NCBI GenBank assembly: GCA_002365855.1
Contig: DFAP01000099.1
Location: 1 to 27,586, forward strand
Origin: Pelotomaculum sp. UBA3103
Lineage (GTDB): Bacteria > Bacillota > Desulfotomaculia > Desulfotomaculales > Pelotomaculaceae
DNA: 27,586 bases
Reading direction: 5' to 3'
Position numbers and translations under genes: made by a program. Of the stretch, positions 14,964 to 22,822 are shown one piece after another. The notes beneath the pieces were generated by a model. That model made no database searches. It was not told the DNA's origin and saw nothing but the letters and a program-made list of their open reading frames with translations. Numbering within the stretch: the stretch's first letter is position 1; each line of letters starts with the position of its first letter.

Positions 14964-16619
14964 TCACTTGCCGGCTTCCACCGGAAGCACCAGCGAAAAG
15001 GAACTGCCTTCATCCAAAACGCTCTCAACCTCAATGGCGCCGCCGTGGGCTTCAGCGATTCCCAGGCTCACCGACAGTCCGAGGCCGGTTCCCTTAACCG
15101 CTCCTTTACTGGTATAAAAGGGATTAAAAATTTTGGGCAGATCCTCGGGAGCTATTCCAGCGCCATTGTCCTTAACAGTAGCCAACACCCATTTTCCCCC
15201 GTCTTCATCTTCGCGTACAGATGTACTTACCTCGATTTTACGCTCCCTCTTAACCCCTTCCAAGGCATCGCGGGCATTAATCAGAAAATTGATTAATACC
15301 TGCTGGAGATGATGGCCGTTGGCATTTATATTGGGCAGACCCTGGGCATAGTTTTTTACAATTTCTATTTCGTTCTTGTTAATCTGGTAGTGAATGAGGC
15401 TGAGAACCCGCTCCAACTCATCATTCAGGTCAGTTTGGGCAATCGGGTATTCGTCTTGCTTGGAAAAAATGAGAAGGTTTTGAATAATTTTTTTGCAGCG
15501 CAGGCCGCAGCCAATGATATCATTCAGTAATTCGTCAGTGCTGTCATCTTTCATGTCCCTCTGCATCAGCTGGGCCGTGCCAATAATTACTGTCATAGGG
15601 TTGTTCAGTTCGTGCGCGACTCCTGCCGCCATTTCTCCAATAGCGGCCAGCTTTGCAGACTGCATCAGCTGCACTTCCATCTTGGTTTTTTCGGTAACAT
15701 CTTTCATATGGTGAATAACACCGGTGATCAGGTTGTGTTCATTAAAGAAAGGATAATAGGAAATATCGTAAACCGAACCGGTGTCTGCCTGGATCTGGCT
15801 GTAAACAGGTTTCCCCGTTTTGAGGGCCTCGTCCATCAGGCATTCCTCGCACCTCTCATCACGACCCCAGATCCAGGCATAACATTTTTGTCCTGCTCCG
15901 TCCTCCTCACCGGGAAGTGTTTCGGCCGGCAGGTACTTATTGCTGCGCAGAATGTTAAAGTCCATGTCGATCAGCACGATTGGCTCGGTTACCGAGTTAA
16001 ACGTCGCCTCCCACTCGCTTTTTGCCCGGGAAACCTGCTTATACAGCCGGACGTTTAAGACACAGATAGCAAGCTGGTCAGCCAGCTGGTGAATAAAGTT
16101 CAGTTCCGAGGGTGAGTACGCGGAAGGCTGCCTGCAGCCAACCAGCAAAACTCCTTCTACCGACGACCTGATGAACAGGGGAGCAACCGCCAGGGACCTG
16201 GCGTATTCTGCCAAATCGGGGTTTTCCCCGAGAAAGGGGTCTTCCATATGGCTCGTATCGAATATACCGGCCTCCCCGCTTTTTAAGACCTGCCATAAGA
16301 AAGACTGCGGGTGGATGGGGTTGGCCCTGTTTAATATGAACGGCATGGCTGCCTTAACAAAAAGATTGTCCTGCCGGAGTAAGGCCAAACCCAAAAAATC
16401 ACAGGGTACAACAAGAGGCATTTTATTGTTGATCCTCTTGATAATATCCGCGATGGTCATGTCGATATTAATGTCCCGTACAAGCTGGTTGATAATCTCC
16501 AGCCGGTTGTTCTGCCTGACAACTTCCTCGTTCCTTTTTTTCAGCTCAGTGTAAAAATTGGGTTTGGATGAATTTACGCCTGTCAGGTTTTCGATCAGTT
16601 TTACTTTTTCATTAAACAT
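14964..16619 (-). CDS. GAF/PAS sensor histidine kinase
   Basis: A 551-residue soluble kinase with no membrane segment. After a short coiled-coil lead it has a GAF-like domain (about 45-195), a PAS domain (about 200-310), then HisKA with the phospho-acceptor His336 (GVAHELNNPMTVI) and a HATPase domain (about 430-551) showing INFLINARDAL and GTGLGLSVSLG. The PAS domain holds a cysteine group, CYAWIWGRDERCEECLMDE, which could bind metal or respond to redox. A longer frame starts at 16664, but ATG at 16619 has AGGGGG seven bases upstream. Its partner is the NtrC-type regulator just downstream. Because it is cytoplasmic and next to an alcohol dehydrogenase, it may sense an internal metabolite or redox state (inference). 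Confidence 0.92.
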   Translation of the reverse strand: MFNEKVKLIENLTGVNSSKPNFYTELKKRNEEVVRQNNRLEIINQLVRDINIDMTIADIIKRINNKMPLVVPCDFLGLALLRQDNLFVKAAMPFILNRANPIHPQSFLWQVLKSGEAGIFDTSHMEDPFLGENPDLAEYARSLAVAPLFIRSSVEGVLLVGCRQPSAYSPSELNFIHQLADQLAICVLNVRLYKQVSRAKSEWEATFNSVTEPIVLIDMDFNILRSNKYLPAETLPGEEDGAGQKCYAWIWGRDERCEECLMDEALKTGKPVYSQIQADTGSVYDISYYPFFNEHNLITGVIHHMKDVTEKTKMEVQLMQSAKLAAIGEMAAGVAHELNNPMTVIIGTAQLMQRDMKDDSTDELLNDIIGCGLRCKKIIQNLLIFSKQDEYPIAQTDLNDELERVLSLIHYQINKNEIEIVKNYAQGLPNINANGHHLQQVLINFLINARDALEGVKRERKIEVSTSVREDEDGGKWVLATVKDNGAGIAPEDLPKIFNPFYTSKGAVKGTGLGLSVSLGIAEAHGGAIEVESVLDEGSSFSLVLPVEAGK

Positions 16620-16670
16620 ATCTTTGCCCCCTGACCTGTCATTTGGTATCCAACCACCTGTCATAAACGG

Positions 16671-16687
16671 TGCAAAAGCAGCGCCTC
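16671..16687 (-). promoter_or_regulatory. Sigma-54 (-24/-12) promoter candidate for the kinase-regulator pair
   Basis: On the minus strand AGGCGC and TTTTGCA are placed with exactly ten bases between the GG and GC doublets, the sigma-54 spacing. The predicted start site near 16660 is about 40 bases upstream of the kinase ATG. The -24 half deviates from TGGCAC at two positions. It would give autoregulation by the encoded NtrC-type activator. Confidence 0.5.
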
Positions 16688-16716
16688 AAAATTATCCTTT
16701 AATTTGACTAAAACGG

Positions 16717-17865
16717 TTACATCGACCTCAGAAAAATCTCCATAATATCTTCCTCGCCGGCATCCCTGGGGTTGGTGATCAGGCACGCGTCGTTCAGCGC
16801 GTTTTTACTGAGAGCGGGCAGGGATTCCTCTTTAAGCCCCACTTTGGCGAGACCTTGGCCCAGACCTATATCGCTGATCATACAGCGCACGGCTTTAACA
16901 GCCTTATCCGCAGCAGTCCGGGCATCCAATCCCGCCACATCCTGGTCCAGGGCCTCGGCCACCCGCTTGTACTTTTTCGGGCAGGCGATTAAATTGAATT
17001 CCATGACATACGGCAACACACAGGCGTTAGATTCACCATGGTGCTTGTCCAGCAACCCGTCCACCTGGTGAACCATGGCATGGGTAGCGCCAAGGATTGC
17101 GTTTGAACAGGACAGGCCTGCCTGCAGGCTGGCCATGGCCATGTTGGTCTTAGCTTCCATGTTGGTGCTGCAGGCCACTGACTCCCTGAGATTCCTGTAG
17201 ATCAGGTTCATGGACTTCAGGGCGTGAACCTGGGTTAAAGGGGTTGCCGCCAGGGATACGTAAGATTCAACTGCGTGGCTCAGGGCGTTAATCCCGGTTG
17301 CGGCAGTCAGTTTCGCGCTTTTTTTCTGGAGCAGCACCGGATCAATGATGGCAATATCTGGTACAAGGGATTTTGATATAATTGTCATCTTTAAGCTTCT
17401 TATCTTATCAACAATTATGGCAAACTGGGTCACTTCAGAACCGGCTCCGGCGGTGGTAGGAACAACAAGCATGGGTGGAAGCGGCCTGGTCACCTTGTTG
17501 ACACCCTCGTAGTCCTGAATAACTCCGCCGTTGGTGGCCAGTATGGCAATGGCCTTGGCGACGTCGGTCGGGCTGCCCCCTCCCACGGCCATGATGGCAT
17601 CGCAGCCTGATTCAATATAGCGGCTCAGCCCCTGAACTACTTCAGAATCCTTGGGGTTGCTGGTAAGACCGCAGAAAACCTCGTACTGGAGACCTGCCGC
17701 CTTGAGATAATCCAGCGTTTTTTCAACATAGCCGGAGTTAATCACCCCTTCATCGCTTACTACAAACACCTTGTTGGCGCCCAGCCTGAGCGCGCTTTCC
17801 CCAACCTGACCAAGAGCGCCGCAGCCAAAAATAATTTCAGGCGCTATATATTTGCTAATGTTCAT
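16717..17865 (-). CDS. Iron-type (group III) alcohol dehydrogenase
   Basis: A 382-residue NAD(P)-dependent alcohol dehydrogenase of the iron-containing family, normal in length. The nucleotide site shows GGGSPTDVAKAIA (from 95) and VVPTTAGAGSEVT (about 134-146). Of the metal ligands, the histidines are present: H198 (LSHAVE), H266 (ATHAMVHQV) and H276 (KHHGESNA). The usual aspartate ligand four residues before the first histidine is Asn194 here (GINALSHAVE). Maleylacetate-reductase-like relatives also differ there, so metal use is uncertain. ATG follows GGAGG at eight bases. A near-consensus sigma-54 promoter lies about 60-80 bases upstream, and the sigma-54 regulator pair is immediately downstream. 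Interplay with the AOR (alcohol to aldehyde to acid) is a reasonable inference. Confidence 0.93.
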   Translation of the reverse strand: MNISKYIAPEIIFGCGALGQVGESALRLGANKVFVVSDEGVINSGYVEKTLDYLKAAGLQYEVFCGLTSNPKDSEVVQGLSRYIESGCDAIMAVGGGSPTDVAKAIAILATNGGVIQDYEGVNKVTRPLPPMLVVPTTAGAGSEVTQFAIIVDKIRSLKMTIISKSLVPDIAIIDPVLLQKKSAKLTAATGINALSHAVESYVSLAATPLTQVHALKSMNLIYRNLRESVACSTNMEAKTNMAMASLQAGLSCSNAILGATHAMVHQVDGLLDKHHGESNACVLPYVMEFNLIACPKKYKRVAEALDQDVAGLDARTAADKAVKAVRCMISDIGLGQGLAKVGLKEESLPALSKNALNDACLITNPRDAGEEDIMEIFLRSM

Positions 17866-17931
17866 TCGTATGTCCTCCAGTCCCCAGATTATATCCCTTC
17901 AGAAGTGAGCTATCATTACTAACTTAACACA

Positions 17932-17947
17932 TGCAATTATTGTTCCA
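17932..17947 (-). promoter_or_regulatory. Sigma-54 (-24/-12) promoter for the alcohol dehydrogenase
   Basis: On the minus strand the element reads TGGAACAATAATTGCA. GG and GC are ten bases apart as sigma-54 requires, and only one base of TGGCAC differs. It lies 67 bases upstream of the start codon. Together with the NtrC-type activator encoded next door, this makes regulated expression of the dehydrogenase likely. Confidence 0.7.
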
Positions 17948-18004
17948 TATTGAAACGCCCCAGTCAAACCTTTTCTAACAGTTAATTTTTACCTTGCGTA
18001 TAAC

Positions 18005-18030
18005 AACAAAAAGCTGCCGGCGTCGGCAGC
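18005..18030 (-). terminator. Intrinsic terminator after the tailed MoaD-like gene
   Basis: On the minus strand GCTGCCG and CGGCAGC form a 7-bp GC-rich stem with a four-base loop, directly followed by TTTTTGTTGTT. It is 26 bases past the stop at 18057, and ends the radical SAM/ACT/cyclo-ligase/MoaD-like transcript before the dehydrogenase promoter. Confidence 0.8.
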
Positions 18031-18056
18031 AGCGTTAAATCTAGGTTTTATATTTA

Positions 18057-18350
18057 TTATTTCTCCCCGCCATTTTCTTTTTGCACAAAACCAAGCAGAA
18101 CTCTGTAGGGTCCGGGCGTGCCCGGCGGTACGAAAGCTACCCGGTCACCCGGGTTGATCAGGCAGTCTAGTCTCTGAGTCTTGCCGTTTAAAAAAACTAT
18201 TTCAATTTTTTCCTTTGGCAGATCCAGTTTTTGGGCCAGGTCAGCCGCACTGATCTCCCCCTCCTGGTCAACCATCAGCGGAAAGCCCCATCCTCTTTGC
18301 TCAAAAAGCTTTTTCAAGTCGCCGAACGCCCGGACCTCAATCTTCTGCAT
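18057..18350 (-). CDS. MoaD/ThiS-like beta-grasp protein with C-terminal tail
   Basis: A 97-residue protein with the MoaD/ThiS fold: a first strand KIEVRAFGDLKKLFE, then KIEIVFLNGKTQRLDCLINPGDRVAFVPPG. A typical carrier would end in GG shortly after this point. Here the chain continues as TPGPYRVLLGF and a charged tail, so the di-glycine is missing and normal activation is not expected unless the tail is removed. The GPYR segment may be a conserved feature of this subgroup. GGAGGAG three bases before ATG supports the start. It is last in the transcript with the cyclo-ligase, and the terminator follows. The function is unknown; a scaffold or cofactor role related to the AOR/pterin block nearby is possible. 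Confidence 0.8.
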   Translation of the reverse strand: MQKIEVRAFGDLKKLFEQRGWGFPLMVDQEGEISAADLAQKLDLPKEKIEIVFLNGKTQRLDCLINPGDRVAFVPPGTPGPYRVLLGFVQKENGGEK

Positions 18351-18424
18351 GGTCTCCTCCAGTTATCTTAATGAAGCTATAAGACTATTATTAGAGAATT
18401 TTACATAGGCCTATATAGAAGAAT

Positions 18425-19018
18425 TCAGGCATCTGCTGTCTTGATCAAGCGCTCCTCTGTCAGCAGGTAGTGTACGGGAATATCATCCGGCCCGGCGCTG
18501 ACGCTGGGAACTACCTGGATTTCGTAGGCCAGGGCAACGAACACGGCATCCTCCCTGGTGCACGGTAAAAAATTGTCGTAAAAACCCCCGCCGTAACCCA
18601 GACGGTTTCCATACGTGTCGAAGGCCACACCGGGCACAACAACCAGGTCGATTTCCTCAGGGTCCAGCGGCCGCATGGCCTCAGGCTTCGGCTCCAGGAT
18701 GCCCCAGGGACCAGGCTTAAGGCCGGCAGGGAAATCAACTATCAAAGATGGTGTCAGGCGGCGGTTTTCAACATCAGTTACAGGCACAGCCACTCTTTTT
18801 CCGGAGGCTATAGCCTTGTCAACAAGCATTCCGGTCTGCACCTCACTGCGGAAACCCAAAAAGAACATTATGGTTGACGCCTTCTGGTATTCTTCCATGG
18901 CCTCCAGCCTTGTCGCGATGCGCATGCTTTTTTCAACCACCTCTGCTGGGGTCAGGGTATTTCTGGCCTTTAATACTTCTTTTCTCAAGTCGCCTTTTGA
19001 TGTATCGCTGCTGTTCAT
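18425..19018 (-). CDS. 5-formyltetrahydrofolate cyclo-ligase
   Basis: A 197-residue enzyme of normal length that converts 5-formyl-THF with ATP to 5,10-methenyl-THF, returning a storage folate to one-carbon metabolism. Seen are the N-terminal DLRKEVLKARNTL (LRK...r pattern of the family), the MFFLGFRSEVQT strand region, and the ATP/folate loop LGYGGGFYDNFL near residues 147-158, preceded by DLVVVPGVAFDTYGNR. ATG follows GGGGG at good spacing. It lies 26 bases past the ACT-domain gene stop and upstream of the tailed MoaD-like gene, so the genes are probably co-transcribed. No other folate gene is in the window. Confidence 0.94.
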   Translation of the reverse strand: MNSSDTSKGDLRKEVLKARNTLTPAEVVEKSMRIATRLEAMEEYQKASTIMFFLGFRSEVQTGMLVDKAIASGKRVAVPVTDVENRRLTPSLIVDFPAGLKPGPWGILEPKPEAMRPLDPEEIDLVVVPGVAFDTYGNRLGYGGGFYDNFLPCTREDAVFVALAYEIQVVPSVSAGPDDIPVHYLLTEERLIKTADA

Positions 19019-19044
19019 GACAATATCCCCCGGTCAATGTTTAT

Positions 19045-19476
19045 TTACAGTTTATATACTTCTTCCCCGCTCAGAATTCGTGTGCCGCTTTCCTGCAATG
19101 TTTTAATCGCTTCCTCCAGTTGCTCAACCCTGAAGACAACCAGGGCAGCGGCAGATGATTTTTGCAAAAAGGCGTAGAGGTACTCAATATTAATTTTCGC
19201 TTGATCCAGGATCTGGAGTACGCCTGCCAGCCCGCCCGGCCTGTCGGTCACTTCCACTGCGATCACATCAGTGGCGCTCAGGGTAAACCCGTCTTGTTTC
19301 AGGACCTGGTAGGCCTTATCGGGGTCGTTAACAATCAACCTTAGTATTCCGAAGTCAGTGGTGTCGGCAATAGACAGGGCCCTGATATTGATTCCGTTTT
19401 CACCCAGCACTTTGGTCACCTGGGCCAGGCGACCGGACTTGTTTTCAAGGAAAATAGAAATCTGCTTGACCTTCAT
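19045..19476 (-). CDS. Tandem ACT-domain protein
   Basis: A 143-residue protein made of two ACT domains, small-molecule binding modules that usually sense amino acids. The first begins [20 protein letters not shown] and contains [20 protein letters not shown]; the second begins [20 protein letters not shown] and contains [20 protein letters not shown]. There is no catalytic domain, so this is likely a regulator or ligand-binding helper. It resembles the COG4747 type, which in clostridia often accompanies arylacetate-CoA ligases; none is here. A longer frame starts at 19521, but ATG at 19476 has AGGGGG nine bases upstream. It lies between the radical SAM gene and the cyclo-ligase gene. Confidence 0.9.
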   Translation of the reverse strand: MKVKQISIFLENKSGRLAQVTKVLGENGINIRALSIADTTDFGILRLIVNDPDKAYQVLKQDGFTLSATDVIAVEVTDRPGGLAGVLQILDQAKINIEYLYAFLQKSSAAALVVFRVEQLEEAIKTLQESGTRILSGEEVYKL

Positions 19477-19584
19477 GGCATAACGCCCCCTTTTATGTAT
19501 TGGGATTTTTATAATTGTCATTATTTAATATTCAACAATATCAGGGCAGTTCCCTGCCGCGGTTGGTGAAGCCGTCTCATTATC

Positions 19585-20958
19585 TCAAGAGAGTATTTCC
19601 ACTTTTGTCCCATACTTTTCCTCAAGCTCGTGGTAAGAGCGCCCGGCCAGGTCCCTGCCCCTGCAGTCAAAAGCCAGGCCTGGCAGCAGCAGAAGATCAG
19701 GCTTGTTCCTGATGGAATTCCTGCTGCCGTCCTGCTCCAGCGTACCCAAGAAGTCAGCCACCGTAAGCAGTCCGGCGGCCTTGATCGAACCACCAAAAAA
19801 TTGGTTCTTAACCACCAGCGTTTGAACACCCAGCTTGCCAGCCAAAAATTTGTAAAGCCCCAGATCAATTACCGGTCCGCCCCACTCAGAGGTCAGGGCA
19901 AGGAGATTTGAAGCTCCGCACCGGTGCGCCGCCCTGGCCACCCTGTCGATCAGAGAGGGATCAAGATCGTAATCCATAACCAGGCCCGATCTCTGGCCTG
20001 GGGTTTTTTCGATTCGTACGGCCAGCTGCTGTTCTCCCCGCTTCAGGTTAACTTCACACGGCCCCGCCTTCATAATTCTTTTAAAAGCATGCACCCTTGT
20101 GAGAGAAGGGCGCCCGTTAACCGCCAGAATAACATCTCCATGGCGAATGCCGGCTGCAGACGCCGGAGAGCCGGCGATTACCCCTGCAACTTCGGGATCC
20201 AGGCTGCCTATTTCCGGAGGCTCACAAGTCAGCGGCACATTCACTTCCCCCCGCAGGCGCGCGATTAGTAGATACAGCCTTTCCTGGAGGGACTCTTCAA
20301 AGCGCAGGGCAGGCGCAGCCATGTTGGTGAACCCCGGCAGGAATATGCGAATAGTCTCAGCGCCACAGGCAGCTAGGTATTTGACAGCTTTTTCTATGTC
20401 CTCCCACCCAACCAGGTGGGGCATAGCCACAATACTACCGTGGTACTCCACGTTATAGTCTCTCAGCAGGGCGGCGCTTTTTATGGCGCTGTCCCCAGTG
20501 TCCCCCATGATCAAGGCCCGGCACAATTCTCCGGTACTGTTCAAAGAAAGGCAGACCGTTACCCTGCCAAGCCGGCGTAGAAAAGCGGCCATTGTTTCGT
20601 CCAGCAGGATCCCGTTAGTGGTGACCCGGATTGGGGTCTGGGGCAGGCTTTCACGGACCATCTTGAGTATATCTTTGATCTGGGGATGGGTCAGGGGTTC
20701 GCCCTCTATGATCCTGGTGGCGGACTCCCCTATAACCACAGGCTTTGCCGGGTCCAGGCAGGACAAAACACTCCTTACCTCCGCCAGGCTGCGGGGAGTG
20801 ATATAAAAAGCCTCCACACCGCACGGGTTCTGGTCGTGGGAGCAGAATATACAGTGGGTATTACAGGCTGAGGTAAGAGGCAAAACATTTGCCTCGGAAG
20901 CCCCGTTAAAAATGATGCTGTCAATATATCCAGAATTAACCTTCTTCACTTCACCCAC
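19585..20958 (-). CDS. Radical SAM-PDZ protein with DUF512-like C-terminus
   Basis: A 457-residue protein. Residues 25-245 are a radical SAM domain with CNTHCIFC (Cys32, 36, 39, the CX3CX2C motif), EGEPLTHPQI as the GGE-like segment and RVTTNGIL as a core strand. Residues about 253-317 form a PDZ domain (AGVIAGSPASAAGIRHGDVI, then LAVNGRP). Residues about 340-457 hold KNQFFGGSIKAAGLLTVADF and DLLLLPG, which resemble the end of DUF512 proteins. Those usually run PDZ, degenerate SAM barrel, DUF512, so the order here is different. The frame begins at GTG 20958 behind a weak G-rich stretch; the start is uncertain. The substrate is unknown. It heads the transcript with the ACT and cyclo-ligase genes. 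Confidence 0.82.
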   Translation of the reverse strand: MGEVKKVNSGYIDSIIFNGASEANVLPLTSACNTHCIFCSHDQNPCGVEAFYITPRSLAEVRSVLSCLDPAKPVVIGESATRIIEGEPLTHPQIKDILKMVRESLPQTPIRVTTNGILLDETMAAFLRRLGRVTVCLSLNSTGELCRALIMGDTGDSAIKSAALLRDYNVEYHGSIVAMPHLVGWEDIEKAVKYLAACGAETIRIFLPGFTNMAAPALRFEESLQERLYLLIARLRGEVNVPLTCEPPEIGSLDPEVAGVIAGSPASAAGIRHGDVILAVNGRPSLTRVHAFKRIMKAGPCEVNLKRGEQQLAVRIEKTPGQRSGLVMDYDLDPSLIDRVARAAHRCGASNLLALTSEWGGPVIDLGLYKFLAGKLGVQTLVVKNQFFGGSIKAAGLLTVADFLGTLEQDGSRNSIRNKPDLLLLPGLAFDCRGRDLAGRSYHELEEKYGTKVEILS

Positions 20959-20981
20959 AGGCCAGACCCCTTATTTCATAG

Positions 20982-21025
20982 TTATTAACAAGGTTATTCA
21001 CATAATCCACAGGCCAACATCCACA
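20982..21025 (+). repeat. Cluster of DnaA-box-like 9-mers
   Basis: Within 44 bases the plus strand carries TTATTAACA, TTATTCACA (a perfect TTATNCACA box at 20994-21002), TAATCCACA and ACATCCACA, all in the same orientation. The last two differ from the consensus at one and two positions. They lie between the radical SAM gene start and the tsaD stop. No dnaA or dnaN gene is near, so this is not the usual origin context; it could be a DnaA-titration or regulatory site. Confidence 0.5.
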
Positions 21026-21100
21026 GAACCCCTGTTTTCTGGACATAAGTCATATTTTTCCCAGTATATTTCCACTTAATCCCTGGTAATTTATTGTCAT

Positions 21101-22162
21101 TTATACCTTGCAGCGCGACAGAGTTCCTCTGAAGTTCCCTTCGTACCTATCCTCCCCCAGCTTTAAATCGGGAACCGCATTAAGGGTCAGGGGTGCAAAA
21201 GCGCCTCTCAGGTACTTGTAATATGCCGTGCAGGCAATCATGGCGGCGTTATCGGTACAGAGGACCAGCGGGGGGATCATTACACGAAGGGACTCATCTC
21301 CGGCCCTTTTCGCCAGGTCAGCCCGCAGCCTGGCATTCGCGGCCACCCCTCCGGCCAGCAGAATGGTAGAAACCCCGGTCTCCCTGGCAGCCTCGAGAGT
21401 TTTATCAATCAAAACATCTACCACGGCCTTTTGAAAGCCGGCTGCCAGGTCAGCCTTGTCAACCTCTTTCCCACGCTGGGCGGCCCGGTGCAGGTGATTG
21501 ATCACGGCTGACTTAAGCCCGCTGAAACTGAAGTCCAGGCTACCCTTTTCGAGATAGGCTTTGGGCAGTTTAATCGCTGACGGATCTCCGCTCAAGGCCA
21601 GGCGGTCGATAAGTGGCCCTCCCGGATAGCCCAGGCCCATTGTGCGGGCCACCTTGTCAAAGGCCTCCCCGGCGGCATCGTCCCTTGTTTTGCCTATTAC
21701 CCGGTAACTCCCGTGTTTATCTGCCAGGACCAGGTCCGTATGCCCGCCTGATACCACCAGGCAGAGAAAGGGAAAGCTCAGGCCAGGATGCTCCAGGAAG
21801 TTGGCGTATATATGCCCTTCCAGGTGATTCACCCCGATCAGGGGCACGTCCAGCCCGTAGGCATAAGCCTTAGCAGCTGAAACCCCTACCAGAAGCGCGC
21901 CAACAAGGCCCGGACCGTAGGTGACAGCTACAGCGTCAAGGTCTTTAAACCCCATGCCGGCCTCTGCCAGCGCCTCATCAACCACCAGGTTTAACAGTTC
22001 CAGGTGCTTCCTGGACGCCACCTCAGGCACTACCCCGCCAAACTTGCAGTGAACATCCACCTGGGAAGATATGATATTAGACAGAATTTTAGAACCATCG
22101 GCTATTACTGCAGCCGAGGTTTCATCGCAGGATGTCTCCAAAGCCAGAACTATAACACTCAT
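21101..22162 (-). CDS. tsaD: tRNA N6-threonylcarbamoyladenosine synthase subunit TsaD
   Basis: A 353-residue TsaD, which transfers threonylcarbamoyl from its adenylate to A37 of ANN-decoding tRNAs, working with TsaB and TsaE. The ASKHA-fold signatures are clear: LALETSCDETSAAV at the start, the metal-binding HLEGH in GVNHLEGHIYAN, FLCLVVSGGHTDLV, DDAAGEAFDKVARTMGLGYP and LLAGGVAANARLRADL. The frame is open to 22237, but ATG at 22162 gives the family's usual beginning, and a TGTTATAAT extended -10 element lies inside the longer frame, which argues for the inner start. It appears monocistronic; TsaB, TsaE and TsaC are not in the window. Confidence 0.97.
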   Translation of the reverse strand: MSVIVLALETSCDETSAAVIADGSKILSNIISSQVDVHCKFGGVVPEVASRKHLELLNLVVDEALAEAGMGFKDLDAVAVTYGPGLVGALLVGVSAAKAYAYGLDVPLIGVNHLEGHIYANFLEHPGLSFPFLCLVVSGGHTDLVLADKHGSYRVIGKTRDDAAGEAFDKVARTMGLGYPGGPLIDRLALSGDPSAIKLPKAYLEKGSLDFSFSGLKSAVINHLHRAAQRGKEVDKADLAAGFQKAVVDVLIDKTLEAARETGVSTILLAGGVAANARLRADLAKRAGDESLRVMIPPLVLCTDNAAMIACTAYYKYLRGAFAPLTLNAVPDLKLGEDRYEGNFRGTLSRCKV

Positions 22163-22225
22163 AATGACAGCCACCAGCCATGCTAAATTCTCGTTATTCT
22201 TGATGCAGTTACACTTTATTCCTGT

Positions 22226-22234
22226 ATTATAACA
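22226..22234 (-). promoter_or_regulatory. Extended -10 promoter candidate for tsaD
   Basis: On the minus strand TGTTATAAT is a perfect TGnTATAAT extended -10, about 65 bases upstream of the chosen tsaD ATG. The -35 is weak, which extended -10 promoters tolerate. Confidence 0.5.
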
Positions 22235-22292
22235 CAAAAGGCGGCTAAGATACTCACCTGGCGCCCGTTCAGGCCGTAGATCTTATATATCT

Positions 22293-22321
22293 TTGTTTGT
22301 GCTGGAGATGGACAATAAAAT
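22293..22321 (+). promoter_or_regulatory. Sigma-A promoter candidate for the DUF3243 gene
   Basis: TTGTTT and TAAAAT are separated by exactly 17 bases, about 75 bases upstream of the DUF3243 start, in the gap that diverges from tsaD. The match to consensus is moderate. Confidence 0.4.
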
Positions 22322-22397
22322 AATCCAGAAAATGAATAATAAGGGGGCGGAGGGGGAAACTACATTTTAAATAATGATAAAAAGAGGTGTCCTTAAG

Positions 22398-22649
22398 ATG
22401 AACGCGGTAAACACCAACTGGGATAGCTGGAAGAGAACCCTGGGGCAGGCAGTCGAATACGCGGAGGAAATGGGAATTTCTAAGGATCAGATCACTTCTA
22501 TGGCCCAGCAGTTGGGAGACATCCTGGCCCAAAACGTGCCCCCTGCAAACCCGGAGCAAAAAGCTGTGAAAGAGCTCTGGGATGTGGCCGAAGCTAGTGA
22601 AAGAAAGGTCCTGACAGACCTTATGACCAGGCTGGCTATAAAAAAATAG
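22398..22649 (+). CDS. DUF3243 (YmfJ-type) protein
   Basis: An 83-residue, all-helical protein of the Firmicute DUF3243 family; Bacillus YmfJ is a member. It shows NWDSWKRTLGQAVEYAEEMG at the start, then ITSMAQQLGDILAQNVPPAN and EQKAVKELWDVAEASERKVL, which are the family's conserved blocks. ATG at 22398 has AGAGGTG eight bases upstream; the in-frame ATG at 22374 has no such site. The family's biochemical role is not established. It stands alone on the plus strand, divergent from tsaD, and is followed by a repeat-rich non-coding region. Confidence 0.92.
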   Translation: MNAVNTNWDSWKRTLGQAVEYAEEMGISKDQITSMAQQLGDILAQNVPPANPEQKAVKELWDVAEASERKVLTDLMTRLAIKK

Positions 22650-22690
22650 CTTTTGGACGTTGTGCGTTAGCAGTGGGGATATTCATAAGT

Positions 22691-22747
22691 TGGGAAATTC
22701 CTCACCCATGAGACAGATCAGCTGGGGACATTCCTCACCATTAAGAC
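22691..22747 (+). repeat. Imperfect 24-25-bp direct repeat
   Basis: Two copies, one starting at 22691 (TGGGAAATTCCTCACCCATG) and one at 22723 (TGGGGACATTCCTCACCATT), each ending in a variant of AGAC. The GGGGACATTCCTCACC core looks like the short GGGGAC-type repeats common in Peptococcaceae genomes, which are often left by IS200/RAYT-like activity (inference). Confidence 0.6.
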
Positions 22748-22787
22748 CAGCTCCAATTGAGGGATGTCCCCGTTCCTTTGTCAGAGA

Positions 22788-22822
22788 CGTTAACATTGGG
22801 GACGCCGTTAACATTGGGGACG
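22788..22822 (+). repeat. Tandem 17-bp repeat
   Basis: CGTTAACATTGGGGACG occurs twice, at 22788-22804 and 22806-22822, separated by a single base. The second copy runs directly into the left arm of the inverted repeat described next. Confidence 0.85.
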
